Source: Thelonectria olida (taxonomy: Eukaryota > Ascomycota > Sordariomycetes > Hypocreales > Nectriaceae). From it: a stretch of DNA of 64,000 nucleotides. The DNA is taken from assembly GCA_020736575.1 (NCBI GenBank), contig JAGPYM010000001.1, forward strand, positions 2,914,001-2,978,000, given 5' to 3'. The notes under the pieces were generated by a model, which had not been told where the DNA came from, did no database searches, and saw nothing but the letters and a program-made list of their open reading frames with translations. This document shows, in pieces, positions 11,001 through 23,000 of the stretch; positions within the stretch are counted from its first letter, which is position 1, and every line of letters starts with the position of its first letter. The translations under genes were made by a program, and so were the position numbers.

Positions 11001-13195
11001 AGACCAACCCTTTCCACCTAATGATTGGTGGCGGTGATCAGATCTACAACGACTGTATTGCGGACGAAGGCAAATTGTTCCAGGAGTGGCTGGAAATCCG
11101 CAATCCCACGCACAAACACACTGCAGCCCTCACACCCCAGATGCAAGACGAGTTTGAGTCGTTCTATCTCGAGCGTTATTGCATGTGGTACTCGCAGGGT
11201 CTCTTCGGCCTTGCCAACTCTCAGATTCCCATGGTCAACATGTACGATGATCATGATGTCTTTGATGGATATGGCTCGTACCCTCATCACAACATGAATT
11301 CTCCCGTGTTCCGTGGACTGGGAGCTGTTGCCTTCAAATACTACATGCTTTTCCAACAGCAGTCCGTTTTGGATGAGACCGAGGCTACCGAACCTAGCTG
11401 GATCCTAGGAGCCAAGCCCGGTCCCTACATTGGCGAGCTCAGCCGCAGCATCTTCGTTTCCGTGGGCGCCAAGGCTGCCTTGGTTGCGATTGACGCTCGC
11501 ATGGAGAGAACCGAGCATGATGTTGTCTCGGATAAGACCTGGGAGAAGATCATGAACAGACTTTACGCCGAGCTGCGTCGCGGACAGGTTGAGCATCTCC
11601 TGGTGCTTCTTGGTGTTCCTATTGCATATCCGAGAATGGTTTGGCTCGAAAATATGTGAGTTATCTGTAGCCATCTTTACAGGCAGGACTGTTCGTGCTG
11701 ACATTTCGAAGCTTGACCTCTAGGCTCATGGATCCCGTTAAGGCTCTGGGCCGTACGGGCATGTTCGGCAAAGCGCTCAACAACATCGACGGTGGTGTCG
11801 AGGTGTTGGATGATCTGAACGACCATTGGACGGCCAAGAACCACAAGCAAGAGCGAAGCGTTGTTGTTGAGGACCTTCAAGATCTTGCTATTGACAAGTC
11901 GGTCCGAGTGACGATCCTCAGGTACGTGAAAAGTCCTTGGCAAACGAGGAAGCAATGACTGACCCGAATAGTGGCGATGTGCACCTGGCTGCTGCTGGAC
12001 AATTTTACTCTAACCCTAAGATGGGACTGCCTAAGCACAAGGACCCGCGATATATGCCAAATATCATCTCGAGTGCCATTGTCAACACGCCTCCATCGGA
12101 CCTCCTGGCGGACGTGCTCAACAAGCGGAACAAGGTTCACCACTTTGATAAGCAGACGGACGAGAGCATGATTCCCCTATTCCAAACAGGCGTTGATGGA
12201 AAGCCCAGAAACAACAAGCACCTTCTTCCACACCGTAACTGGTGCTCTATCCGCGAATGGTCCCCTGGCGAAACTCCGCCGCCATCGCCACCTCGGTCAG
12301 CCTATGACAGAACTCCCAGCCCTCCGCCAAAGAAGAGCGGCGGTGGTGGCCTCTTCAGGCGGCTGTCCCTGTCGAAGAACAGGCCATCTGCCGATTCCCA
12401 GGATGATCTCGCGTCCCGAACAGACTCAGTCCGGGGGCCCCGCCCGCCTGTTACCCGTGGCGGTGGTGGCCTATTCCGCAGCCTGTCACGTCGCAGTTCG
12501 ACAAGCAAAAAAGAGAAGCCTGCTAAACTCACCCGATCCATGTCTGTTGGTGAGGCTCCTAAGAAGGGTGGATTCTTCAGCTTTGGTCGTCGCAGCAGCC
12601 AAAGCAGACCGGATGACGGCGGCATTAACGGTTCCTGGGGGATGATCCCGAGGACGACGAGTATTGGGATGAGCCTCAACCTTCGAGAGAGCGTGGGTCA
12701 GGCCTTCGTGGTGGCGCTGCATACGACGAATACTCAGAGGGCGACGATTCTCACTACATGGCGCACCCTCAACCTCCAAGAAGGGCTGCCACTACGGGCG
12801 GTCAGGGACTACGCGGTCCCCACGGAGATGAGGAATTTCCCCCAACGCGCCCTTTCCACCGCACGCCAACTGGGCTGTCGACAAAGCAAAAGAAGAACGC
12901 AGAACAGTTTGAGGTGGATCTCGAGGGCGGATTGGACATTTGCTTGAACGTTGAGGTCAACCCCAAGGACCCGGCAGGTATCACGATGCCATATCGACTG
13001 CTTGTTCCAAAGCTGCTGTATGAGTACAGCCCCGAGGTGGACGAGGTGCCCATTGCACCGGCGGAGCCAGCAGAGCCCAGTGGATTTAAGAGACTGCTGA
13101 GCTTCCGCAAGAAGCCCGAAAAGACACGACAGCCTCTCGAGGACGAAGATTACGATAGCGAGGAAGACGCCTACTATCAACAAGGAGGCAGATGA
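8061..13195 (+). CDS. PhoD-like metallophosphatase, very large fungal type, with an apparent frameshift
   Basis: Four exons are inferred: 8061-10182, 10236-11655, 11712-11921 and 11972-13195. The first 700 residues are disordered, rich in Ser/Arg/Pro, with a charged coiled stretch (SMTKEEKRARVEAAEQRARE). The middle carries the PhoD-type phosphatase domain: LMIGGGDQIYNDCI, NMYDDHDVFDGYGSYP, SVRVTIL and SGDVHLAAAGQFYS hold the metal-binding Asp/His residues. A basic Gly/Ser-rich tail follows (GGGGLFRSLSRRSS). The start at MSTPYWGQLPGP is preferred over 7959 because coding character begins there. Summed exon length is one base short of a multiple of three. The frame changes near 12637-12641, so the tail ending EEDAYYQQGGR is reached only across that break. 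The natural substrate is unknown. Confidence 0.85.
12637..12641 (+). other. Apparent 1-nt deletion in a G run (frameshift in PhoD-like CDS)
   Basis: A run of five G. Reading into it gives GGINGSWG. Reading out in the frame that stays coding gives DPEDDEYWDEPQPS and continues to the stop at 13195. One extra G would join them as WGDDPEDDEYW. The downstream frame has a TAA at 12626-12628, so the switch must happen after that point. A weak alternative is an intron 12631-12701 (GTTCCT..CAG), which is phase-compatible but has a poor donor. Confidence 0.7.
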
Positions 13196-14279
13196 AGCTG
13201 AGACAGACAGGAGACTAACAAACAAGGCGCCCCTTATTGCGATGTCTCACATACAGTTTCTCGGAGATTTCAATCAGTTTGATGAGATTGCAACGGCGAG
13301 CAAGTTTGATGTTTTGGGGTTTGGATTATTGTTTCTTTTTTTTTTTTTTTTTTTTTGGCTTTGTCGTCGCACATGCATAAGTGATAGTTGCGAAGGGCAT
13401 CTCAAGCGAAGATAGATGATGATTTTATTGGGCATTTTCAGGGCGCAACTTGGTGGATTAATCTGCATGCATGATGGGCAAAAAAAAAGTTGGACTAGAC
13501 TCTGATTCATCGAGATGGTTGGATGACTCGATGAGCGGTAATTTGAAGCATTGTGCAATATCTATCGAACTTGAAAGCCGTCCTGGTGATGATTGAGAGC
13601 AACTTCAAGCCGGCAACCTCGGCGGTTCCAAAAACAAAGGCGGAACCCCCTGGAGCAAGGCCCCCGCGATAGAGCCACAAGGCCCTGTAGCGGGACGCTA
13701 ACGCAGGCCAACCGGCTAAAAAAAGGCCACCTCCGGCACCAACAAAGGCGCGGGAAAAAACATCCGACGCCTAGCAGATGGAAGTAGCGAATCATTTCGG
13801 CCACGGTTTCGAAAGGAGGGAGCAGAGAGGCATCCACTCTGGGGCCGTGCCTGTTCTTTGCTGTCAAATCTCCACCTCCACTACGACCGCTACCTCAGAG
13901 TACGGTAGACAGACAGACGACCTCCGAGAGACCACCTCGACGATTCCACTCTCCTTTTCCCAGCTTGCCTCTTGCATCAGAGAAGCCACGAAACCCCCTC
14001 GACGATTAGCTTGACAACCGACACCGCTTGGAGTTCTCATCATTGGAGAGGATCTTTGATTCGACGACATTGACCTAAACTGCGTTCACGCCATATTCGC
14101 TGCACGAAATCTGGGCAAAGGTGGCGTCGACTATCCATCCAGGTTGCGACTGACGTACACGACACGCGACTGCGCAACACAAGACGAAAGGGAACACACC
14201 TATCTCATAACACGGCTCCCGCAATACAAGGCGTACACGGTTAGGTGACGGAGCAGCATCCCAAGGGCATGGCGCCATC
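13196..14279. other. Intergenic: PhoD-like 3' end and TED1 leader
   Basis: About 1.1 kb. It includes the 21-nt T run listed separately and, from about 13850, a C/T-rich leader with short open frames before the TED1-like ATG. No separate gene is supported. Confidence 0.5.
13336..13356. repeat. Poly-T tract, 21 nt
   Basis: Uninterrupted run of 21 T about 140 bases after the PhoD-like stop codon, probably in its 3' UTR or the spacer. On the complementary strand it reads as an A tract. Confidence 0.95.
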
Positions 14280-16436
14280 ATGTCGCGCCAGGTCTACAAG
14301 AGCTTAAACTCCCACTCCAACGACAAAACCCCCATCCGAGCAATAGGCGATGGCATAGCTTCGGTTCTGCGGCCAGCAGCCCACATGCTTGCTGCCTGGG
14401 TCGTCGGGCCAGGCCGGCATCTCGCTACCACATGTGCGGCTCGGCTCTTGCGGAGGCTGAGCGTGAACTTGACTCGTCGACGCCTGTTGAGCTTCCCTCA
14501 CATGCTGGTGTTGGTCTGGATGGTTGTTCTACTATATGGGGAAGTGTGGGTGTTTGATAGTAAGGTGGCTGACTGCGAATGGTCAAGTTGGGAGAAATGG
14601 GTAGGTTCAATCCCGAGCAAAGAGCTTGAGGCCAAGAGACAGGTATAGAACAAGAGACTGACAGTGCCCCAGCCCAAAGGAACAAAACCTCACCATCTCG
14701 TCTTCGTTGCCGACCCCCAAATTATCGACCCGCATTCCTATCCTGGCCGTCCCTGGCCCCTCAATCCTCTCACTGTTGCCATTACGGACAACTACCTACG
14801 TCGTGGCTACAAAGCCCTACAACATCACCTTCACCCCGACAGCCTCTTCTTCCTCGGCGATCTCTTCGACGGCGGCCGCGAGTGGAAGACGAGTCAGGGC
14901 AAATTTGTCGACCCGAAATGGGGTCGAGGCCGGTCCCGCGACGAGAAGAAATGGGTCGACACCTGGCACCAAAAGTATGGCGAGGACTTTTGGATGAGCG
15001 AGTACGAGCGCTTTGGTAATATCTTCTTTGATAATTGGAAGGAGGGCAGCGAGGCCCCAGGTCCCTGGCAGCGCGGACGGAAGCTGGTTGCCAGCTTGCC
15101 TGGGAATCACGACCTAGGCTTTGGCGCCCAGGTTCAGATTCCTGTTCGGGACCGATTCAGTGCCTTCTTTGGCGACGTGAACCGAGTCGACGTCATAGGA
15201 AACCACACCGTTGTGTCCGTCGATGCCGTCTCACTAAGCGCTGGCACCTCCGAGTTCCGGAACTCGCACGATCTACGGCCAATCTACGACCCCGTCAACC
15301 AGTTCCTCGACAATGTCAAGGCGACAAAACGGAGAGCCGTTGCGGAGGAGTTAGACTTTTGGCACGGCACAGACCGGGCTTTGAAGTATGCTCATGATGT
15401 GGAAGAGCTTGCAAAGGCGGATACGAAACGATTTCCCCATGCGAACGTTGGCGACGATGCCCCCGAATTTCCCACGATTCTTCTCACCCACGTCCCGCTG
15501 TATCGCAACCCAGGAACCCCCTGCGGACCAAAACGTGAGCACTGGCCGCCAGCGAAGCCGCCCAAGGGCCAGGACGGCCCAGTGATCCCGGATGATCGAA
15601 ACGCCATCAGCGTCTCAGCCGGATACCAATACCAGAACGTACTCAACGAGGCCGATTCGGTCAAGCTTATCAAGAGCGTGGGCAATGTAATACACGTCTT
15701 CTCAGGCGATGATCACGACTATTGCGAAGTCGTACACTCCGAGGCCAAGGGAGGGGTGCGCGAGATTACCGTCAAGAGCATGAGTATGGCTATGGGAGTG
15801 CCCACGCCTGGGTTCCTCATGGTCAGCTTGTATAACCCAGTTGACGCGCAGGGCAAGGCTCTGCCTGATGCCCCAGAGGCCACACTTCAGACACATCTGT
15901 GCCTCCTTCCTAACCAGATCCACACTTACATGCAGTACATTGTGTTCATTGTTGTCACGCTTGTTCTACTCGTGGTTCGGGCCCTTTTAGTTCCCGCTAT
16001 CCCGCTTACACCTTTTGCGCTCGAACCAGAAAAGCCTTCCACGGTTCTCCCTATGTATAAGGACAAGATGGACCCGCCTGAGACGCTGAAGCCATCCTCG
16101 AGGGCACGAACGGCATCGTCTGGCACATCATCTTACCTCCCATCACGTCTCTCGGCGGCTGCCCCACGTGGTGGTCGAAGCTCATCACCAACCCCGACGC
16201 CGTCTTCCCGTTGGCAATCACGACGCGGAGGTCCAAACTCCAAGCGTTGGGGTTGGGCAGCCGACGGCGGGCCACGGATCCATCTCGATGACAACCTCTA
16301 CAACAGCGAGAAGACGGATCGTCGCCTCGGGGGCCGAAAGGCACTTGGGCTAGTGGGACGGGAGTTGTGGACGACGGCCTGGCGAGTTGCTTGGATGGTG
16401 GTGCTCTTCTGGGTTTATCTGACCCGCAAGGGCTGA
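14280..16436 (+). CDS. ted1: Ted1/Cdc1-type ER metallophosphoesterase (GPI-glycan remodelling)
   Basis: Two exons, 14280-14600 and 14673-16436 (72-nt intron), give about 694 residues. A basic N-terminus precedes a membrane helix (FPHMLVLVWMVVLLYG). The metallophosphoesterase motifs then follow in order: FVADPQI, FLGDLFDGG, LPGNHDLGF, LLTHVPLYR and SGDDHDYC. The last replaces the usual GHxH, as in this family. Near residue 525 is a long hydrophobic segment (QYIVFIVVTLVLLVVRALL), then a Ser/Thr-rich linker and a final hydrophobic helix (AWMVVLFWVYL). Yeast Ted1 and human PGAP5 remove ethanolamine-phosphate from GPI mannose in the ER to allow export of GPI-anchored proteins. The same role is inferred here. 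The paralogue Cdc1 is the main alternative. Confidence 0.85.
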
Positions 16437-16978
16437 GAGAATCCGGGAGAGGTTGTAATATAAATTTTGAATCGAATCATTTTGGACACAGACCAGGGTT
16501 TGTTTATTTGTACATACTAATCTCATCAAAACAAGGCACGAAGCAGAGAGGCGAAGTTGGAATGGGCGGGCAATTGGATAAAGGATCAAACAAGGTGCAT
16601 TTTCAGGAGTGAGTCGATTGCATTGCTAGACTGCGTGGATAGATGGTTGGTGAAAGTGCGTAATTTGTTCTTGGCCATGTTTTGGGGTGGCTGTCTTCGT
16701 ACTATGTAACCGAATGAGAGCGGTTGTTGTTGCTGTTGTTATTAATAACAAGCGATACCTCCAAGGTCTATACTGAAATGCCGCCTTGTAGACATGACTA
16801 TCCATCTATGGCTTGCCGTGAAGACGAGCGAAGCACTTCACATACAAGCAGTCAGTACCGCCTGGCGTAACGCTGGTTGCTGGACGGCCAAGTGTCGTTT
16901 CGCCCTCGTGCTCATTATCCAAAGCCCACGCATCCAGACTCGCGACCGTACGCCAAGCAGACGAGCCTCCTTCCTCGT
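16437..16978. other. Convergent 3' spacer, nothing seen
   Basis: About 540 bases between the ends of the TED1-like and CDC26 genes. Contains AT-rich stretches suited to 3' processing of both transcripts. No gene is seen. Confidence 0.5.
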
Positions 16979-17215
16979 TCACCTCCCCCGTCTCTTCACG
17001 CCGATCCTGTCCTCGCGGGCCCTCCTCAGACGGCCCTCGGCATCGGGGCTCTGCTGGACGCCCTCCATGCCGGCGGCAGCGGCAGCCTGAGCCTCGGCGG
17101 CGGCGGCGATGCGGGCCTGCTGCGCCGCGAGGAGGGCTTCGCGGGCGCGGCGGTCCTCGTAGGCTGCGACGTCTTCGGACGTGATGTGCAGCGTTGTCGG
17201 GGGCCGGCGGAGCAT
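16979..17215 (-). CDS. cdc26: Anaphase-promoting complex subunit CDC26/APC12
   Basis: A 78-residue single-exon protein. The N-terminus MLRRPPTTLHITSEDVAAYE is the diagnostic CDC26 segment, which in other eukaryotes binds the TPR groove of APC6/CDC16 and stabilises it in the APC/C ubiquitin ligase. A Glu/Ala-rich helix follows (RREALLAAQQARIAAAAEAQ-type), then a basic tail ending in KRRGR. The first ATG of the frame is at 17215; upstream codons in the same frame lack an ATG. CDC26 genes are small and are often missed in automatic annotation. The identity rests on the short N-terminal signature, which is strong, and on the length, which fits. Confidence 0.85.
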   Translation of the reverse strand: MLRRPPTTLHITSEDVAAYEDRRAREALLAAQQARIAAAAEAQAAAAAGMEGVQQSPDAEGRLRRAREDRIGVKRRGR

Positions 17216-17827
17216 GGTTTTGTTCTTCTTTTTTGGGGGGAAATTGAGATTTGTTGGTGGGGATGATGTGATGTTCTTGGCCAAGGGAGAAAAAGACTGA
17301 TGGATAAGAGTGCTGCGTCTATCGATTCCCTTGAGTGTGTATGAGATGAGTTAAGACGCAAGGACGGAGGCTGCTGAGACTGAGATTGGTGGTTGACTGG
17401 TTGTTGTGTGAGGCTCTTAGAGTGCGTGCTGTGGGTCGTGGCACTTGGCTGTGGAGAACCCCCGGACTGGACTGTCTACCTACCTATCTTAAGTGTCGCT
17501 GCCCCTCAACTCAACTGGAACCTGATTGAAATGGCAAACATCTGGCTGCTTCAACTTATGCCGTGGTGGATTGGTTTAAAAGTGTCAAGACCGTCCATGG
17601 GTTATCCCATATTGTCTTTTGGCGACAGTCCAATTCCCTATGCTCCTATTGCTCGAGGTATAGGCTCTAATTACTAGTTAAGGTAGTTACTGTATATGTC
17701 ATGTCCAACTGGCTCCGAGTTCCAAATATCCCACTATATACCTGTACCAAACCCGTATCAATAACGCCCGTGGTATCAATGCTATCACCATGATAATCCT
17801 TTCCAAACCCTTCCCAAATACTCCATT
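17216..17827. other. Intergenic, no gene seen
   Basis: About 610 bases upstream of CDC26 and downstream of the large minus-strand gene. Contains the CDC26 promoter. Short frames only. Confidence 0.5.
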
Positions 17828-20032
17828 CTATGGCGTACCGCAATATCCAGTTGCATAAACATTCTCTGCCTCCCACCTCAGGAATTCTCCCAAGTCATGG
17901 TGCAGGTTGTAACCCATAGGCACCGGGTCATCACCCTCTAGGCCCCCAGCACGAATAACAAGCGGCAACATCGGACTGGGTGGTCCGCTATCAATCGAAT
18001 TGCGTTGGATATACGGCTTGGGGTGGCCCTCTCCCGCCCATCGCTTCAAGCCTTGATTGCTGAAGAACTTCTCTCTGTCCAAAGACGCATTTGGCAACGG
18101 AGAGTTCCAGAACCCAGACGGATACTCCGATGCTACTGGAATCGGAAGCTCTGTGTCCATGTCCACTGTCGATGGCGATAATGAGACAGTGCTCCTGAAC
18201 GATTCCGCAGACGATAGCGCAGGCACATCTTCAGGAACCAGTTTCCCGCAGGACTCAAACCCGAACGAGTCAAACCATGCCGTGATATCGCTCACCTGTT
18301 TGATGTCTTCCTCCCAAGTCATATCTGGGAACAAATCACCGGCTCCGCAGAGAATGGCCATCTGGAACGCCGTCCAGTCCAATGTGTCATCCATCACCTT
18401 CACACCCTGGCACAGCTCGGCCTTGGAAAAGGTGATGGGGCCATGTCGAAATAAGGGGGTTGTTAACGTGAAGGGGGTGCTGTGGATATAGACAATACCA
18501 TCCTTCTCCTCTGCCTGGAGCAATCGCTGAGCCTGCCTTCGCTGCTTCCATTGCTTCACCAGTGGTGTTGGTTCCTTGTTGTCAGGTGTGGTCAGAACGA
18601 CTTCGGGTATTGACGGTAGTGGTTTCTTTAGCGGTGCTTCTAATCTTGCTGGGTTCTTGGGTGGCAGTGGAAGTGAAGCTGTCAATTCTGTCACCGTCGC
18701 CGTCTCGCCCTTTGGGTTGTAGGTCAAAGGCTTCAAGTATATTTCGCCGCCTTCCGAGCCCTTCTCGAGTGTAAAGTCTTGACAGACAGCATCCTCGTGT
18801 GGAGGGGTGCAAGGTGATGGCTCCTCCAAGAAGGTCTTCACCTCCACTCCCGAAGCCCCGATGCGCGACGCTAGATCTTCAAGGTGGAAGGGCTCAATGG
18901 GTGTCTCAGAGTTTTCGGATAGCAGGCTGCGGCCTTCGTCGTGTGAAGAGTCGCATGACTCTCGACTCGCCTTTTTTGTTTCCTCCTCCAACTGAGCCTG
19001 CTGTTCTCGACGCCTGTTCAGCATCTCCAGTCTCTCTGGAGTCAGCATCTCATCCGCCTCGATGCGTTTAAAACGCTGGCCCGTGAGAATCTCCGTCACA
19101 TTCTCCGGCAACGTCCATGATCGCGGACCTCGCATCTGCGGTCTTCTTGGTGGTGTTCCACGAAATGTAGGTCTCTTGGTACTCTTCTTTCGCCTCGGCT
19201 TCGGCTTCATCACCGATGCTTTTCGGACAGGCGACGCTAGAGGAGACGGGATGTCTCTCAACCTCTGGTCTTTGGTGTATCTCAGCGGCAGAGGCATCGA
19301 TGCTTGATGTTTGCGTGCTACTAATCGTGATGCTGGTGGTGTATAATTTGGAGAGCATTGATGCGTTTGTTGAGTCGGTTTGGCATCTTTGAGAGCAACC
19401 CCAACAGCTTTGAACGCTTCATCCGTTTGCAAAATTAGATGTTCGACTGTGCTCATCGAGCCTGTGGGACTTTCTTTGTTGTTTGGTGGAGCAAGGCTGC
19501 GCGTGGACTGGTTGTCAGACTGGCTGACACGAGGAATCGACAAAGAGAGTGATGGCTTCGAGCGAGTATGGTTGAAAGAAATGTCCAAATTCGGGGGGCT
19601 AACGATTTCATTACTCGGTTTGGGTTGTTGGGTAGGTGACAGTGAATGGCGGAGGCGTTGAGTTTGCTCGGGAAGACAAAGACTCGACGCCGCCTTCATG
19701 TCTGATGACGGCGTCCCCGCAAAGACATCTCTTTTGGCTTCTTGTCTTGTTGGTAAGCTATATGTTGATGAGCAGGGCTGATCAAAGGATATTTGAGGCA
19801 ATGAGAGTTCGGCTCGATGGCTGGTACGGGCCCTCCGAACATCAGCGGGCTCAGTTGACGAGTTCTTCCTCCGAGTGGTTGGGATCCATGATCTTGAGCG
19901 TTGCTTCTTCTGGTCGGCCATTTTAGTAGGATGAGTTCCATCTTCGGCCCATACATCTGCCCAGTCTAGATCTTTATCCTTGGATCTAGACCGAGAGGGA
20001 GATAGAAATCGTCGAAACGAGAGTCCTGTCAT
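17828..20032 (-). CDS. Large disordered fungal protein, 734 aa, unknown function
   Basis: One uninterrupted exon. The first in-frame ATG is at 20032 (MTGLSFRRFLSPSRSRSKDK). Codons stay open upstream to 20110, but only through a GTG. The N-terminal half is Ser/Pro/Lys-rich and basic, with RS-type runs. Two more ordered parts stand out: a helical segment around RIEADEMLTPERLEMLNRRR, and a C-terminal block around TLDWTAFQMAILCGAGDLF followed by ITAWFDSFGFESCG. I do not recognise a named domain. The length of the single frame and its codon pattern make a real gene very likely. The basic, phosphorylatable N-terminus and lack of a signal peptide suggest a cytoplasmic or nuclear protein. Confidence 0.8.
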   Translation of the reverse strand: MTGLSFRRFLSPSRSRSKDKDLDWADVWAEDGTHPTKMADQKKQRSRSWIPTTRRKNSSTEPADVRRARTSHRAELSLPQISFDQPCSSTYSLPTRQEAKRDVFAGTPSSDMKAASSLCLPEQTQRLRHSLSPTQQPKPSNEIVSPPNLDISFNHTRSKPSLSLSIPRVSQSDNQSTRSLAPPNNKESPTGSMSTVEHLILQTDEAFKAVGVALKDAKPTQQTHQCSPNYTPPASRLVARKHQASMPLPLRYTKDQRLRDIPSPLASPVRKASVMKPKPRRKKSTKRPTFRGTPPRRPQMRGPRSWTLPENVTEILTGQRFKRIEADEMLTPERLEMLNRRREQQAQLEEETKKASRESCDSSHDEGRSLLSENSETPIEPFHLEDLASRIGASGVEVKTFLEEPSPCTPPHEDAVCQDFTLEKGSEGGEIYLKPLTYNPKGETATVTELTASLPLPPKNPARLEAPLKKPLPSIPEVVLTTPDNKEPTPLVKQWKQRRQAQRLLQAEEKDGIVYIHSTPFTLTTPLFRHGPITFSKAELCQGVKVMDDTLDWTAFQMAILCGAGDLFPDMTWEEDIKQVSDITAWFDSFGFESCGKLVPEDVPALSSAESFRSTVSLSPSTVDMDTELPIPVASEYPSGFWNSPLPNASLDREKFFSNQGLKRWAGEGHPKPYIQRNSIDSGPPSPMLPLVIRAGGLEGDDPVPMGYNLHHDLGEFLRWEAENVYATGYCGTP

Positions 20033-23000
20033 GCTGTGCAGAGTGTGCAACGATGACCGCTGCAAAGAGTCGATTGGGGAGGAGATGTTGAGAAACGAGA
20101 AGCGCTTCACATGTCTTTACGAAGAAAGAACAAGAAGTGAGATGAGAAGTACAACCTATGTAAGGTATGTAATACGAGGGCGCGTGCTTGCTGCAGTAGT
20201 TCGAGGAGGCACACAGATAGGCTGAGGTTGTCGAATTGCCCTAGATATCAAGGTGGTTGCATCACCAGAAGCGGAAACGCAAAGCGATCATACATGAGGT
20301 AGCTGAAGGTTGATCAATTTAGCTGCGTAGGACAAGTCTAATATCTGCCAGTAAACACGGTGCGGGCGCCTGGGCAATGTCAACGTTTGGTCAATCGGCA
20401 GTTTTGATACCATGTATGAGCGGGTGTCATGGATCATGGGAGTTGGCAGGCCATGGCACCAGGATGTGGTGTGGAGCGCAATGCCGGACAACCCTGCACA
20501 ACATGCAGGTAACTTGCAGACCTGGAAGCTTGCTGGCCCGAAGAGGGTCACCATTGGCGGCCGCGCGGGAAGGTGGCGGATGCTATTCTGGCCTCGAAGC
20601 AGATTGCTTGACCGATGGAGGCCCGACTTCGTATCATGGCTTTGCCCAGCCGCCTCTGCCCCCACAGCGGTATGTATGCCAATGTCGATACGTAGAATTA
20701 CCAGTTACAACATGGTCTTGTTGTCTCGCTGTCGTCAACGATGCTTGTATCTCCAGGTCCCCGCATAAGATGACTTATACCCCGATGGGTTGTTGAACGA
20801 TCCAGCAATGCGAAATCGTGCTTCGTACAATGATACACTTGATCTTCGTCCAACTGGCGGCAATGACAGCTCACGACGGAACCGACTTCGGCGCAAGACA
20901 TGTAGGCAAGTGCGCCTGACCGTGTCACACAAATTGAGGTACTCGACGGTGGTGAAGGCTTGTATCACCAACATAGCAACACCGCTTGTGTCAATCAACC
21001 AGATGCTCCGAATGTTGGCGGGAAAACCGGATCGAGGCCTGCGCAATGATGTATGTGTCGGCTAACTCGCTGAATCACCTGTTGCAAGTTGGCCTTTCAG
21101 ACGGCCGCATCTCGAGACCAACCAACGGCGGCGGCGGCGATCATGGCGGCTGGCCCCGCGATGCCCATGCTCAAGCGCACAGATGGTGAAGGTCGCACTG
21201 CCCACTCCAGGGCATTTTGCGGGTGATTTCAGCGAGCAACAGCAGGGCAAAGAAGTGCGTGCATGATCCCTCATTGGCCCCCATTGAACAGGGATTTCTC
21301 TTCGCAGAGCAGGGGCCCGCGGAGGGGAAAGAGGAGCGGTATCGCAAAAGACCCCGAACAAGGTTAACAAGCGATCAGCCACCACTGCAAGAGTAGGGTC
21401 ATGGCTGGGGAGCGAGGGCACGGGATAGGACAGAACGACTGTCAAGGCAATTTATCCGTCTGCAGATGATTCTATTCGACCAAAATAGCATTAGCATCAG
21501 GATACTGGCCACAGAGTAGAACGATTTCTGGTATCATCTTCTTACCGTCTCTGTGATTTGACATGTTTGACTTTGAATCACAGCCAGTAGATGCATAGGC
21601 GTCTATTGCTCCAATACTATGCCATCGTCTTGTTGTGATAGACATTACCCCTCTATGGTGGCATGCCTGCTCCTAACCGGTTGTTGGGTCGTGTCTCAGA
21701 AGTGTACTGGATCTTAATTGAAGAAGCTCGGTCCCAGCTACATCGGGCCACGGCCACCCTGACTCCATCGCGAACCGGGAAGGGAGGAGAATTTCCCGCA
21801 TATTTTGTCCAGGGAGGAAGCGGCCCGGATCCTTCGGTGTGGCGTTACGAGGCAGCGAAAAGAAGGCATTTACGAAGGATGGCGGCAGGCAGACTGGTGG
21901 GCATTTCGCATTCCGGGTATGCGTATGCGTATGTCGATGGAGATGTTTGTTGAGTGGAAAGAGACAAGTGGTGACATGGAAGGTGTGTGTGTGTGTGTGG
22001 ATAGGAGGAATGATTCACTGGGGTTGTGGTTGGTGAGGTGGTGAAGACGGCGACTGAGGGAGGTGTGATGAGTGAATGAATGTGGTTGTGAAAATGTAAG
22101 GTACGAGCACGACTGTACCTGCCTAAGGAGGAAGGAAGGAGGGAGGCAGAATGGCAGTGCAACGTCGCGATCAGGCGCACTGTGCCACTCTCAGAGCGGG
22201 TTGGCGGGATACATACTTGCAAGATCAGATCCCTTGATGCAACATCGGAAAGGGATTTGCAGGCGGCTGTGCATCAAACTTTACTCTGTCATTCTACAGA
22301 GATAGTTTCCGGCATGGCGTCATGAGTCGAAAGAACGGACCTCGTTCTCTGCACGTCTCAGTGAACTCTCCCTCAAGAACCACCAACCTCTTTGTGCGTA
22401 AGGTAGTCTACATACCCAGCAGGTACCTCCTCTTTGTTCCTCGACCAACAGGCCACCGGCAAATGCATCACCTACATCCTGCATGCAGCAAATGCGTCAC
22501 AGCGGGGGCCGGATGAAGCGTTACCAATTATAACATCTGTCCTCCACACTGAGACTCTTCGACTCTCTCCCTCTCCCCTCCTCCTCCCTCCGCGGATCAA
22601 CAGCATTTCTCTCAGCTTGCAACGTTCCAGAAACTTCACTGCCCACTCCGCGCTCAGCCCGATCCTCCAAAACCTTAGCTGCAGCGGCATGTACCCGTTC
22701 GTGCATGGCTCAGAGCCCATCCTGAAACCGCCATTTATTCAACGTCGAGCCTTGGAGGTGGCTCATCAGGAAGTGACCCGATGTGACAGAAGGTGCATAT
22801 CCCGCACCACAAATTTTTCGCCATGGACGACTGCCGAGAGCATCATGACAGGACCGCGGCCTGGTTAAATCCAGCAGCTGAAAGCCAAGCCTTGTGAATG
22901 ACCCAATACCACAACCGCATGGCGTGTTTGCTTGGGTTGAAGCCGCGTGTTCGCTATAAACCCGCCATTTCTATATTTCCCTTGCACAAATGCCAACTGT

